21,716 bases of DNA from Acidimicrobiaceae bacterium (GTDB lineage: Bacteria > Actinomycetota > Acidimicrobiia > Acidimicrobiales > Palsa-688), in NCBI GenBank assembly GCA_003156795.1, contig PMHU01000159.1:3511-25226 (forward strand), written 5' to 3'. A program made the position numbers and the translations under genes. A model generated the notes under the pieces. That model was not told the origin of the DNA. It saw nothing but the letters and a program-made list of their open reading frames with translations, and searched no databases. This document shows positions 1-7,604 of this stretch, piece after piece (the first letter of the stretch is position 1; every line of letters starts with the position of its first letter).

Positions 1-1799
1 ATGCCCAGCGGCTCCCGGCTGGTAGCCAGGACATGCAAGCCGACGCCGTGGCGCAGCAAGGCGTCAACCAACTTGGCGCAAGGGTCGACCAGATGCTCGC
101 AGTTGTCGAGAAACAACAACAGCCGGCGCTGCCGCAAAGCGTCGACCAGCGTGTCCGCCAGGGGCCGTCCAGGCTCCTCGCGCACCCCCACCGCTACAGC
201 CACCGACCGGCAGACCAGATCCGGGTCGCCCAGTGGGGCCAGATCCACGAACCACACCCCGTCGTCGGTGCAATCGACCAACTCGGCCGCTACCTGCAAG
301 GCCAGGCGGGTCTTGCCCGAACCCCCCGCACCGGTGAGGGTGACCAGCCGAGAGCTCCCCATCAGGGCGGACAACTCGGCGAGCTCAGCCTGACGACCGA
401 TAAAGCTGGAGGGCTGAACCGGCAGGTTGTGGCGATGGCTGTCCAAGGACACCAAAGGCGGGAAGACACAATCGATGTCGGGGTGGACCAGGCCGTAGAC
501 CTGCTCCGGGCGGGCTAGGTCCTTCAAGCGGTGGGAGCCCAGGTCGACTAGGTCGGCATCCGGTGGCAAAGCGTCCCGGGCCAGCTGAGCCGCCGCCTGT
601 GAGCACAGAACCTGACCTGGGTGGGCAATGGACCGCAGCCGGGCGCAACGGTTCACCGTTGTTCCGTAATAGTCCCCGGCGCGCACCTCGGTCTCACCGG
701 TGTGCAACGCCACCCGTACCCGCAGGGGATCGGACATCGGCCAAGCCTCGGCGGCCAACCCCCTCACCACCGCCAGCGCCGCCCCCACCGCGTCACTAGC
801 CCGCCCGAACACCGCGAAGCGGCTGTCGCCCTCCCCCCGAGGCTTCACCACCGTCCCCTCGCTGGCGACCACCGCCTCCTCCACGATGACGTCGTGGCGG
901 GCCATCGCCACCCCCATGGCCGCGGGATCGCGCTCCCAGGCGCTCGTCGAGCCCACCACGTCGGTGAACAAGAAGGTCACCGTACCCACTGGCAGACCTG
1001 ACACCCTCGCCGCCGCCGGATCGCGGTCGCCGCCAGGGTCGGCGCCAGCGGGCGTCCACGACAGAGTCGGATCGTGGGTGGCGATGGCCGACTCAAGGGC
1101 GACGAGTTCGGATGAAGGTTCGAGGCCGAGCTCTTCCCCGAGGATGTCCCTGACCCTTTGATAAGCGCGTAGGGCGTCAGCTTGACGTCCCGATCGGTAG
1201 AGAGCGGTCATCAGCTGGCCCCAAAGGTGTTCACGCAGCGGGTGTTCCCCGATCGCGGCTTCGACAGCTGGGACGACTTCAGCGTCGCGGCCCAAGGCGA
1301 GAAGTGCTTCGAGCCGCCCTTCCACGGCCGAGAGGCGGAGTTCCTCGAGCCGTGTTATCTCTGACATCGCCCAGGCCGCATCGTTCACGTCTGCTAGGGC
1401 AGGACCTCGCCAACGGTTCAGGGCGCGGCTGAAGAGTTCCTCCGCCTCGCCGGGGTCGTCGTTCATTAGGGCCGCGAGGCCATCCTTGATCTCGGTCTCG
1501 AACTGATGGTGGTCTATCTCGACATCCCGCGTTTCGAGCCGGTAACCGCCGTCGACATGGACGATCCTGTCGGCGCCGAGCGCACCGCGAACAAAGGACA
1601 CGTGGCTATGCAGGGTCGAACTGGCCCCCTTCGGAGGATGCCCGTCCCACACGTCGAAAGCCAACCGCTCCGAGCCCACCACATGCCCGGCCGCCACAAT
1701 CAACCGCACGACGACCGCCCGCCGTCTTGCGCCCGGCAGCGGAATCTGCCCGTCGTCCCCCCGAACCACCAGAGGGCCCAGAACCGACAACCTCAGCAC
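1..1799 (-). CDS. SARP/BTAD transcriptional regulator fused to class III cyclase and P-loop ATPase domains (3' end cut off by window edge)
   Basis: The minus strand is open from position 1799 to the left edge, giving 599 visible residues. Residues about 1-90 read as an OmpR-type winged helix (start LRLSVLGPL). Residues about 97-250 are a BTAD domain, with the typical GRQADALRAYQRVR and EELGLEPS motifs. A class III cyclase homology domain follows: FLFTDVVGST with D280, GEGDSRFAVF with D325, and VNRCARL with N383/R387. These are the expected metal-binding and transition-state residues, so catalytic activity is possible. An STAND/AAA-type ATPase comes next, with Walker A GAGGSGKT (490-497), Walker B LLLFLDN (560-566) and ATSREPLG at the edge. 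The rest of the ATPase and any TPR tail lie outside the window. I chose the GTG at 1799 because the winged helix begins there. An in-frame ATG at 1898 would add 33 residues. The protein is likely a cytoplasmic signal-responsive activator; its targets are unknown. Confidence 0.93.
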   Translation of the reverse strand, partial: MLRLSVLGPLVVRGDDGQIPLPGARRRAVVVRLIVAAGHVVGSERLAFDVWDGHPPKGASSTLHSHVSFVRGALGADRIVHVDGGYRLETRDVEIDHHQFETEIKDGLAALMNDDPGEAEELFSRALNRWRGPALADVNDAAWAMSEITRLEELRLSAVEGRLEALLALGRDAEVVPAVEAAIGEHPLREHLWGQLMTALYRSGRQADALRAYQRVRDILGEELGLEPSSELVALESAIATHDPTLSWTPAGADPGGDRDPAAARVSGLPVGTVTFLFTDVVGSTSAWERDPAAMGVAMARHDVIVEEAVVASEGTVVKPRGEGDSRFAVFGRASDAVGAALAVVRGLAAEAWPMSDPLRVRVALHTGETEVRAGDYYGTTVNRCARLRSIAHPGQVLCSQAAAQLARDALPPDADLVDLGSHRLKDLARPEQVYGLVHPDIDCVFPPLVSLDSHRHNLPVQPSSFIGRQAELAELSALMGSSRLVTLTGAGGSGKTRLALQVAAELVDCTDDGVWFVDLAPLGDPDLVCRSVAVAVGVREEPGRPLADTLVDALRQRRLLLFLDNCEHLVDPCAKLVDALLRHGVGLHVLATSREPLG

Positions 1800-2393
1800 C
1801 GGTCCACACCCAGCACTGCAGATCCCAGTCCGTCCATCATCTGGAAAGTTACCTCGGCCGTGTGGGCCGAAGGGGCGCTGTCGAGTATCCGAGGGCATCA
1901 ACCCGGGCGAAGCGCTCACTTCGGGCCACCGGACGCCTGCAATCGAGTTTCAAGCCGACACCCGAACAAGGTCCGGCGGCGCCCCGACATTGCGGTGTCT
2001 CTGGCCGGGCAGGTCACCCGACTCGCGGTCAGGGTGGATCTCGAGGTTATCGATCGAGATCACCTTCAACGGCGGGACCCAGCGGAGGCGGTCTGATGGC
2101 TGTGTTCTTGTTGCGCCGGCCAGTCCGCGCTACAGGTTCCCGGTCCTATAGCCACGGTCGGCAAGGACCTCCCGGGCGCCCAGGCCACTGAGATCGTGAT
2201 CTCGGGGGTCGGCCAAGATCTGCGACGGGTTGTTCAATACGGGTCCGTGCGTTCCGTCGCCGAGGCGAAGTCCGCAGCGCACGCACCGAGTCACCCTGAT
2301 TGGAGCCCCATTGCAGCCCGGCTGGAGCCCCATTGCAGCCGCCTCGTCCATGTTAGGCCCAGACGGGCACCACCAGGGTGCGCGATGCCAAAT
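1800..2393. other. Gene-poor stretch between the SARP-cyclase regulator and the repeat protein
   Basis: About 600 bases lie between the divergently transcribed regulator (minus) and the secreted repeat protein (plus). Open frames exist on both strands, but none has a recognisable domain, a good ribosome binding site or the third-position GC bias of the flanking genes. The stretch must hold the promoters of both neighbours. A short tandem repeat at 2301-2340 is the only clear structure. I cannot exclude decayed coding sequence. Confidence 0.5.
2301..2340. repeat. Two direct copies of an 18-mer, period 22
   Basis: TGGAGCCCCATTGCAGCC occurs at 2301-2318 and again, unchanged, at 2323-2340, separated by four bases. 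It sits about 65-100 bases upstream of the secreted repeat protein. It could be a regulator binding site or simple slippage; the sequence does not decide. Confidence 0.85.
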
Positions 2394-2398
2394 GGAGG
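2394..2398 (+). promoter_or_regulatory. Ribosome binding site deciding the start of the repeat protein
   Basis: GGAGG lies 5 bases before the ATG at 2404 and 2 bases before an in-frame GTG at 2401. This supports the ATG at 2404 over the longer open frame that reaches back to 2230. Confidence 0.65.
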
Positions 2399-2403
2399 AC
2401 GTG

Positions 2404-3774
2404 ATGCTGACGACTAGCACCGGTAATAACAGCATCCATCGAAACGGACGCCGCATAAATGCAGCGATCAGAGTTCCGATGGCGATGGCGTTGGCTATTG
2501 GTAGGGGCAGCGAATCCCAGCCCCGGCGACAGAAAGGTGACACTCCCGGTCTCGTCGGACTCGGAGTGCTGGTAGCACTGATGGCGCTCTGGGTGCCTCC
2601 GGCGGCGGCCTCGGCTGCCCAGCCGGCGGCCACGTCGCCCGCCGCAGCCACCAGGGCGTCGACCGAAACGACCCGTCCGGACCCTGGCACCTTTGTTGCT
2701 TTGACCCCGGCCCGGATCATGGACACCCGCATGGGCACCGGCGCGTCGGGTCCGGTGACCGCGGGCGAGACGATCCCGTTGCAGGTTGACGGTGCAGGTG
2801 GCGTCCCCGCGTCTGGGGTGTCAGCGGTGGTGCTGAACGTGACCGTCACCCAACCCCAAGTCGGCGGATACGTGACGGTATTTCCAGTTGGGTCGAACCA
2901 GCCTCCCACCTCGAACCTGAACTTCAACCCCGGCGAGACCATCCCGAACCTGGTCATCGCCCCAGTGGGCGCGGACGGGAAGGTCGACTTCCACAACGGC
3001 TCCGCAGGAACCATCCAGATCATCGCCGACGTATCCGGCTGGTTCAGCCCGCCGACGACGATCACCTCGGTCAGCTTCACCGGATCGAGCGCGACTCCCA
3101 CCATCACGGTCAACGGGTCGGGGTTTGGCACGGTTCCGCCCAGCGCGTCCCCTGGGTGTGAGGCATCGGGGACTGAATATGTCAACGACGACCTCTACAT
3201 AGTAGACAACACTCAAAATTGGACGGCCGGTGAACCGGGGGCCTGCATATCGGTGGCTAACGTTTCGTGGACCAACACGCAGGTCGTTTTTAACTTTGCG
3301 GGTTCGTACGGCACCACGTGTTGCGGGGTTGATTGGGTTCTCAATCCAGGCGACAACGTGACAGTACAACTCCTCGGCGCTACTGACACCCTCACCGTAG
3401 GGTATCCGCCGCCGACGATCGCCTTCACCGTGATCGGCATCCCCAATCCCCCGAGTACGGCTCCCCCAACGATCATGGTAACTGGGTCGGGGTTTGGCAT
3501 TGCTCCGCCCAGCGCGTCCCCTGGGTGTGACACATCGGGGACTGAATACGTCAACAACGATCTCACCATTACAGACAACACTGAACATTGGACGGCTGGT
3601 GAACCAGGAGCCTGTATATCGCTGGCTAACGTTTCGTGGACCAACACGCAGATCGCGTTCAACCTTGCCGGTATGTACGGCACCACCTGTTGCGGGAGCG
3701 ATTGGGTTCTGAATCCAGGCGACAACGTGACAGTGCAAGTCCTCGGTGCCACTGTCACCCTCACCCTCGGCTGA
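2404..3774 (+). CDS. Secreted protein with an actinobacterial beta-rich domain and two tandem IPT/TIG-like Cys repeats
   Basis: The protein has 456 residues. A long charged N-terminus precedes a hydrophobic segment (about 49-66) and an Ala-rich AxA-type cleavage area (about 68-73), so export by Sec or Tat is likely. Residues about 100-214 match a domain common in secreted actinobacterial proteins: it opens LTPARIMDTR, contains GVSAVVLNVTVT, and closes IIADVSGWF. Two repeats of 123-residue period follow (about 220-335 and 343-456). Each has a GSGFG turn, an NVSWTNTQ motif and four cysteines (PGC, GACIS, TTCCG) that could form two disulfides. The repeats resemble IPT/TIG beta-sandwiches, but I do not recognise the family by name. 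The start follows a GGAGG at 2394-2398; ATG 2479 is an alternative that would shorten the leader. The role is unknown; an extracellular binding or wall-associated protein is an inference. Confidence 0.85.
   Translation: MLTTSTGNNSIHRNGRRINAAIRVPMAMALAIGRGSESQPRRQKGDTPGLVGLGVLVALMALWVPPAAASAAQPAATSPAAATRASTETTRPDPGTFVALTPARIMDTRMGTGASGPVTAGETIPLQVDGAGGVPASGVSAVVLNVTVTQPQVGGYVTVFPVGSNQPPTSNLNFNPGETIPNLVIAPVGADGKVDFHNGSAGTIQIIADVSGWFSPPTTITSVSFTGSSATPTITVNGSGFGTVPPSASPGCEASGTEYVNDDLYIVDNTQNWTAGEPGACISVANVSWTNTQVVFNFAGSYGTTCCGVDWVLNPGDNVTVQLLGATDTLTVGYPPPTIAFTVIGIPNPPSTAPPTIMVTGSGFGIAPPSASPGCDTSGTEYVNNDLTITDNTEHWTAGEPGACISLANVSWTNTQIAFNLAGMYGTTCCGSDWVLNPGDNVTVQVLGATVTLTLG
3106..3771 (+). repeat. 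Tandem in-gene duplication, offset 369 bases (123 codons)
   Basis: The segments from about 3106 and from about 3475 are highly similar at DNA level, with an exact offset of 369 bases. One 27-base block is identical in both (3256-3282 and 3625-3651), and many synonymous positions also agree. This suggests a fairly recent duplication or gene conversion within the coding sequence. Confidence 0.9.
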
Positions 3775-3806
3775 GAGGCCTAGTACCCGGCGTTCAAAAC
3801 ACATCG

Positions 3807-3836
3807 ACGTATCCCGCCCAACTGGGCGGGATACGT
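3807..3836 (+). terminator. Strong hairpin after the repeat protein
   Basis: ACGTATCCCGCCCA (3807-3820) is followed after two bases by its exact reverse complement (3823-3836). This 14-bp perfect inverted repeat lies 32 bases past the stop codon. There is only a weak T content afterwards (TTGAT) and no true U-tract. Actinobacteria often use such I-shaped hairpins, so a terminator role is plausible. Confidence 0.65.
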
Positions 3837-3846
3837 TGATACCGGT

Positions 3847-3862
3847 GACATACATGTATGTC
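3847..3862. promoter_or_regulatory. Perfect 16-bp palindrome, possible operator
   Basis: GACATACATGTATGTC reads the same on both strands. It sits just after the strong hairpin and about 320 bases before the next plus-strand gene. Its size and AT-rich centre suit a dimeric repressor such as a TetR- or GntR-type protein. No regulator gene lies next to it, so the assignment as an operator is an inference. Confidence 0.4.
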
Positions 3863-4165
3863 TCAGGGAGGTCGCGTTTTGGCTTGGTTCCAGATGCACC
3901 CGAACGGGCCGTCCAGCGGCGGAGCTGCGGCAGGAGTTTCTGGTCTTCGCAACGATGCCAGCCAATTTGCCGTCACCTGGCAACACGGTTGAAGTGATCT
4001 AATCCAGTAGACGCGAAGACCGGCTGGAGCCTCGGCCAGCTACCCTTTGGTATTAGCTGCTTGTCTCTAGTCGGTAGGCGCAATGCTCTGCTGAAGCGGC
4101 GACGCACGAATGGTTATCCGGGATCGGTCAGAATCGTCGGGCGGCGTTCGTCCCGAGCGCCGGTG
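3863..4165. other. Non-coding stretch upstream of the membrane protein
   Basis: I see no convincing gene here. Only short open frames without a ribosome binding site or domain are present. A small inverted repeat (GCTGG/CCAGC, about 4023-4040) may form a weak hairpin. The promoter of the gene starting at 4180 must lie in this stretch or just before it, but I could not define it. Confidence 0.45.
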
Positions 4166-4179
4166 AGGAGGCGCACACC

Positions 4180-5043
4180 ATGGGTGATGGCGAACCGGGC
4201 TGGCCTGGTGAGAATGCCGACCCCGGCGGCGGCGCAGGGTCGAGCGGACCCCCACCGCCCGCGCCTCCGCCCGGGTTTGGTTATCCGGGCGGGGCGGGCT
4301 GGGCGCAACAGGGTCCGCCGGCGGGACCGTACTTCCCTCCTGGCGGGTGGCCTTCGGTTGGCGGACCAACTCCGCCGAGCATGCCCGTCCCGCCGCCGGC
4401 CGAGCGGATTCGCCTGGCCTGGCAGGGACGTGGGAGCACCGACTACATCTTTGCCTTCTGGACGGCGTTGGGCTGGACGGTGCTCACGTTCGGCATTTAC
4501 GGGTTCTATGTCTTCTATCAGCTGGTCCGGCGCCTGCGAGATCACAACGCCCGCCGTCTGGAACTGCTAGACGCGGCGGTCGCCTTCGGTTGGGAGGAGG
4601 CTGGGCGTCGAGGGTTGCAGGAGGAACTGACACCTTCATTTCAGAGGGCTTCGTCCCATCTGGGTGTGCTGCGCAAGATGACCGGCGATTTTCGGGACCC
4701 GATCATCTGGCTCGTGTTGTCCGTATTCGCCAGCGGCATCGTCCACGTCATTGCCTTCATACTCCTCGACCGGGATCTGGTCAGCCACGATCGAGCCGAG
4801 GTCGGCGTCGAATACGAACTGACTGTCATCTACGGACGTTTCGGGCAGTCTCTGCCATTGCCCGACCAGGGTCGGGTCAAGTCCCAGCACAACTACGTGG
4901 GCCGCATCGTGGCTACCTTCTTCTCGTTCGGTCTCTACTTCTTGTGGTGGTATCACGACATGATGGTCGAACCCAACCGGCACTTCTACACCAACTGGTC
5001 GCAAGAAGATGCCCTAGTCGCTGCCGTCCAGGCCATCCAATAG
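4180..5043 (+). CDS. Membrane protein with Pro/Gly-rich N-terminus (DUF4234-like)
   Basis: The protein has 287 residues. The first 75 or so are rich in Pro, Gly and Ala (runs such as PPPPAPPPGFG) and are probably disordered and cytoplasmic. Three hydrophobic segments follow: about 88-116 (aromatic, containing FGIYGFYVFYQL), about 174-196, and about 240-262 (FFSFGLYFLWWYHDMM). The FGIYGFYV...YQL and FGLYFLWWYHDM motifs recall DUF4234-type small membrane proteins, which often sit behind Pro/Gly-rich tails in actinobacteria. AGGAGG at 4166-4171, 8 bases before the ATG, makes the start secure. The gene stands alone on its strand and converges with the DinB-type gene. The function is unknown; the DUF4234 link rests on motif appearance only. 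Confidence 0.8.
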   Translation: MGDGEPGWPGENADPGGGAGSSGPPPPAPPPGFGYPGGAGWAQQGPPAGPYFPPGGWPSVGGPTPPSMPVPPPAERIRLAWQGRGSTDYIFAFWTALGWTVLTFGIYGFYVFYQLVRRLRDHNARRLELLDAAVAFGWEEAGRRGLQEELTPSFQRASSHLGVLRKMTGDFRDPIIWLVLSVFASGIVHVIAFILLDRDLVSHDRAEVGVEYELTVIYGRFGQSLPLPDQGRVKSQHNYVGRIVATFFSFGLYFLWWYHDMMVEPNRHFYTNWSQEDALVAAVQAIQ

Positions 5044-5217
5044 ACCATTGCGTTCGTAGCCTCTGGCGTGCCCTTCAACATTGAGGGATATCGAGCTGCG
5101 CCCTTGGTCGCCTGTTCTTGGACAACCCAGAGGAAGGCGTCATCATCCTCTGTAAAGGACCGTTCAGGGAACATCGATCTTCGCGGCGGCGAATGAGGAC
5201 GCGGCTGAGATCAGGCC

Positions 5218-5742
5218 TCACTCCCCGATCTGACCGTCGGCGAGCTCGGCGACGATATCGAGGTGACCCAGGTGGCGGGCGTACTCCTGGATGAGATGGA
5301 GCAGGATCCGCTCGAGGCTCGGGATGTCGGCGCCAATCCATCCGGGTCCTGATCGGCCGATCTGTGCCAGGTCGTTGGTCTGGATGACCACGCGACTTCG
5401 CGCCGCTTGGGCGTGCGACGCGGCCACCAGGTCGTCAAGGGTTTCTTCATCGGAGACGTACCAGCGGCCGTCGCGATCGTCGCCCCACGGATCACCGACA
5501 TCGCGGCCCTCGAAGCGCCATTCGAGCCAACGCAGCTCGTCATAGGTCAGATGCTTGAGTAACTCGACCGGCGTCCAGCCCGACGGAAGCCGACTTCGCC
5601 GCAGCTCTCCGTCGGGCAACGCCTCAATCTTGGCTATAAGGCGACAGCGGAAGTATTCGAGGTATCCGGCGAGCACGTCCGCCCGTGACTCCATGGGAAT
5701 GCTCGGTTCGGGAAACGGCGGCTCGCTCACAGCAGTCAGCAT
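5218..5742 (-). CDS. DinB/DUF664 family protein (putative thiol-dependent metalloenzyme)
   Basis: The protein has about 174 residues and the four-helix DinB layout. LPSGWTPVELLKHLTYDELRW carries the first conserved His, and EYARHLGHLD near the C-terminus carries the paired His residues expected to bind a divalent metal. The pattern matches the DUF664 branch common in mycothiol-producing actinobacteria, whose members are thought to act as thiol transferases or isomerases; the substrate here is unknown. The open frame reaches a TTG at 5754. I chose the ATG at 5742, and a GTG about 12 bases further in is also possible because no clear ribosome binding site decides. It is convergent with the membrane protein gene; the 175 bases between them hold nothing I recognise. 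Confidence 0.85.
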   Translation of the reverse strand: MLTAVSEPPFPEPSIPMESRADVLAGYLEYFRCRLIAKIEALPDGELRRSRLPSGWTPVELLKHLTYDELRWLEWRFEGRDVGDPWGDDRDGRWYVSDEETLDDLVAASHAQAARSRVVIQTNDLAQIGRSGPGWIGADIPSLERILLHLIQEYARHLGHLDIVAELADGQIGE

Positions 5743-5869
5743 GCTCGATGGCAAAGCGCCCGACGTACCGTGTCGGGGGCGATACAGGTGAAGGCGCGAT
5801 CAACAATCCGAGTGTCCCGAAACATGCGAGACCCCACCCCAACACGTCAATCCCCTACCGCCGGATGCG

Positions 5870-6514
5870 TTATCGGCCCGACGCCAACCCGGCCATCAGA
5901 GCCCTGAAGGCCAGGGTCCAGCGGCGATCCCGTGAAGCCTGCGATGTCCCCAGCCAGCCGGCGCTCTCCTGAGCCGACAGGCCCTGGGCCGCGGCCAAGA
6001 GGACGTGCGCGATGTCGCGGGGATCACCCTCGATCAGCCCGGCTTCGACGCATCGGCGGATCTTGTCGATGAGGAATTTCCGCGTCGACGCCCCGGCCTT
6101 GAGCTCGTCGGGACCGGGTCCGAAGTCGGCGAAGGCCCGCCCGAACATCAGGTCGCTCAGGACCCGGTTCTCGCGCACGAAGCGCCGGAAGGCGGCCACC
6201 GTCTGCTCCAGATCCCGGTAGGGGTCTGGCTCTGGGGCCAGCTGGTCGAGCTGGCTCCGCAACTGTCGGAATCCCTCGAAGAAGATTTCGCGGACCAGGC
6301 CCGCCTTGTCCCCGAACAGTTCGTACACCGCCGGCGTGGACGTGCCCGCCTCCTGGGCCACCCTCCGGGTGGTAAAGCCCTCTATCCCGTCAGAGGCCAA
6401 GGTGGCCATGGCCACGCGCAGGACTTCGTCACGAAGAGCGGGTGTCCGCTGTTTGGACCTGGGCACGGGCCCAAACCGTACCCCTCGCGTCGAGGCCGCT
6501 GTGACATTCGACAT
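5870..6514 (-). CDS. TetR/AcrR family transcriptional regulator
   Basis: The protein has 214 residues. After a basic tail, residues about 28-75 form the TetR helix-turn-helix (LASDGIEGFTTRRVAQEAG, then TPAVYELFGDKAGLV). The rest is the all-helical ligand and dimer domain, including FGRAFADFGPGP and a C-terminal helix typical of WHG-type TetR domains. It is divergent from the alcohol dehydrogenase/crotonase operon, with 64 bases between the starts, so it most likely represses that operon and itself. Three copies of GTGACAT in the gap and at its own start are candidate operator elements. The ligand cannot be read from sequence; an acyl-CoA or alcohol-derived effector is a guess based on the neighbours. 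Confidence 0.92.
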   Translation of the reverse strand: MSNVTAASTRGVRFGPVPRSKQRTPALRDEVLRVAMATLASDGIEGFTTRRVAQEAGTSTPAVYELFGDKAGLVREIFFEGFRQLRSQLDQLAPEPDPYRDLEQTVAAFRRFVRENRVLSDLMFGRAFADFGPGPDELKAGASTRKFLIDKIRRCVEAGLIEGDPRDIAHVLLAAAQGLSAQESAGWLGTSQASRDRRWTLAFRALMAGLASGR

Positions 6515-6549
6515 AGTTCCGTGACATCGTTTCGTGACATTGTTACGAT
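6501..6549. promoter_or_regulatory. Divergent promoter/operator with three GTGACAT repeats
   Basis: GTGACAT occurs at 6501-6507, 6521-6527 and 6534-6540; the last two are each preceded by C. GTGACA at 6521-6526 and TACGAT at 6544-6549 are separated by 17 bases and fit a sigma-70-like promoter for the alcohol dehydrogenase operon. GTGACATTGTTAC (6534-6546) is also an imperfect inverted repeat. Repressor binding here would cover the promoter. Confidence 0.5.
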
Positions 6550-6578
6550 ACCTTGCGGCAACTTAGCGAGGAGGGCAG

Positions 6579-7604
6579 ATGCGCCAACTGGTCTATGAGG
6601 GACCGGGCCGGGTCGGGTGGGAGGACGCGCCCGACCCCGAGCTCACCGGGTCGGACGGGGCCATCGTCAGACCGCTGGCCGTGGCCCGCTGCGACCTCGA
6701 CGCCCCGATGATCGAAGCGGGCATCTTCCCAGGCCCGTTCGCAGTCGGGCACGAAGCGGTAGCCGAGGTGGTCGAAGTGGGTTCGGAGGTGACCGCGGTA
6801 AAGGTCGGCCAGCGGGTGGCGGTGCCGTTCCAGCCCTCGTGCGGGGCCTGCCGGGACTGTCTCGGTACCCGTTTCGCGGCGTGCGAGCGGCACCGGGCCT
6901 CCGCGGGCGGGGCGTTCGGTTTCGGGCCGGCCGGCGGATCCAACGGAGGCGCGGTGGCCGAGCTTCTCGCCGTGCCGGCCGCCGACCACCTCCTGTTGCC
7001 CGTACCGGGGTCCCTGCCCAACGAGGTGCTCTGCACGCTCCCCGACAACGTCGTCGACGGGTATCGGACCGTCGCATCCCACCTGCGGGAACAGCCCGGA
7101 GCCGAGGTGCTCGTCGTGGGCGGGTTGGCTCAGTCGATCGGCCTTTACGCCGTCGCCTGGGCCGTCGCCCTCGGATCCGAACGGGTCCGGTACATCGACA
7201 CCGACGCGGACCGTGGCGCGGCGGCGGCCGGCCTCGGCGCGGAGGTGACCATTCACGAAGGCCCGTGGCCGCGCCGCTTCGAGCGCTCCCCCATCACGGT
7301 GGAAAACACCGGTAGTGCCGAGGGGCTGGCCTGCACTCTGCGCTCGACCGCCCGTTACGGGAACTGCACCTGCGTGGCCATCCACTTCACCCCGACCACC
7401 GAGGTGCCCCTGCTCGAGATGTACACGAATGGGATCACCCTGCACGCGTCGCGGGCCGACTCCCGACGATTGCTGCCGGAGGTAATCCAGCTGGTGGCAG
7501 ATGGCCGCATGGACCCGGCCCGTGTCCCTACCCGGGTGGTCGACTGGGGCGATGCGGACCGGGCCTGGCTCGAGCCGGCCACCAAGCTGGTGGTGGCCCG
7601 ATGA
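6579..7604 (+). CDS. Zinc-dependent alcohol dehydrogenase (MDR superfamily)
   Basis: The protein has 341 residues, about the usual length for the family. Catalytic zinc ligands C38 and H58-E59 (GHEAVAEVVEVG) are present. The structural zinc loop is complete, with C88, C91, C94 and C102. The nucleotide-binding part (VLVVGGLAQSIGLYAV, about 170-185) keeps a Rossmann-like Gly pattern, slightly altered from GxGxxG. It should oxidise an alcohol or reduce an aldehyde or ketone using NAD(P) in the cytoplasm; the substrate is unknown. AGGAGG at 6569-6574, 4 bases before the ATG, supports the start. Its stop overlaps the start of the crotonase gene in ATGA, so the two are translationally coupled. The divergent TetR gene is the likely regulator. 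Confidence 0.92.
   Translation: MRQLVYEGPGRVGWEDAPDPELTGSDGAIVRPLAVARCDLDAPMIEAGIFPGPFAVGHEAVAEVVEVGSEVTAVKVGQRVAVPFQPSCGACRDCLGTRFAACERHRASAGGAFGFGPAGGSNGGAVAELLAVPAADHLLLPVPGSLPNEVLCTLPDNVVDGYRTVASHLREQPGAEVLVVGGLAQSIGLYAVAWAVALGSERVRYIDTDADRGAAAAGLGAEVTIHEGPWPRRFERSPITVENTGSAEGLACTLRSTARYGNCTCVAIHFTPTTEVPLLEMYTNGITLHASRADSRRLLPEVIQLVADGRMDPARVPTRVVDWGDADRAWLEPATKLVVAR

Noticed and set aside
2230..2403. Longer N-terminus for the repeat protein
   Set aside because: The frame is open, but GGAGG at 2394-2398 points to the ATG at 2404, and the extra part has no signal-like or conserved features.
2130..3185. A 351-codon minus-strand frame ending in a Leu/Asp/Gly-rich tail
   Set aside because: Most of it is antisense to the secreted repeat protein. 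The tail looks slightly protein-like, but no transposase or other motif could be confirmed.
4020..4031. Twelve bases shared with 2318-2330 near the short tandem repeat
   Set aside because: A single 12-base match in GC-rich DNA is not enough to argue for a repeat family.
4986..5174. Small 62-codon minus-strand frame
   Set aside because: It overlaps the end of the plus-strand membrane protein, has no ribosome binding site or domain, and shows no independent support.
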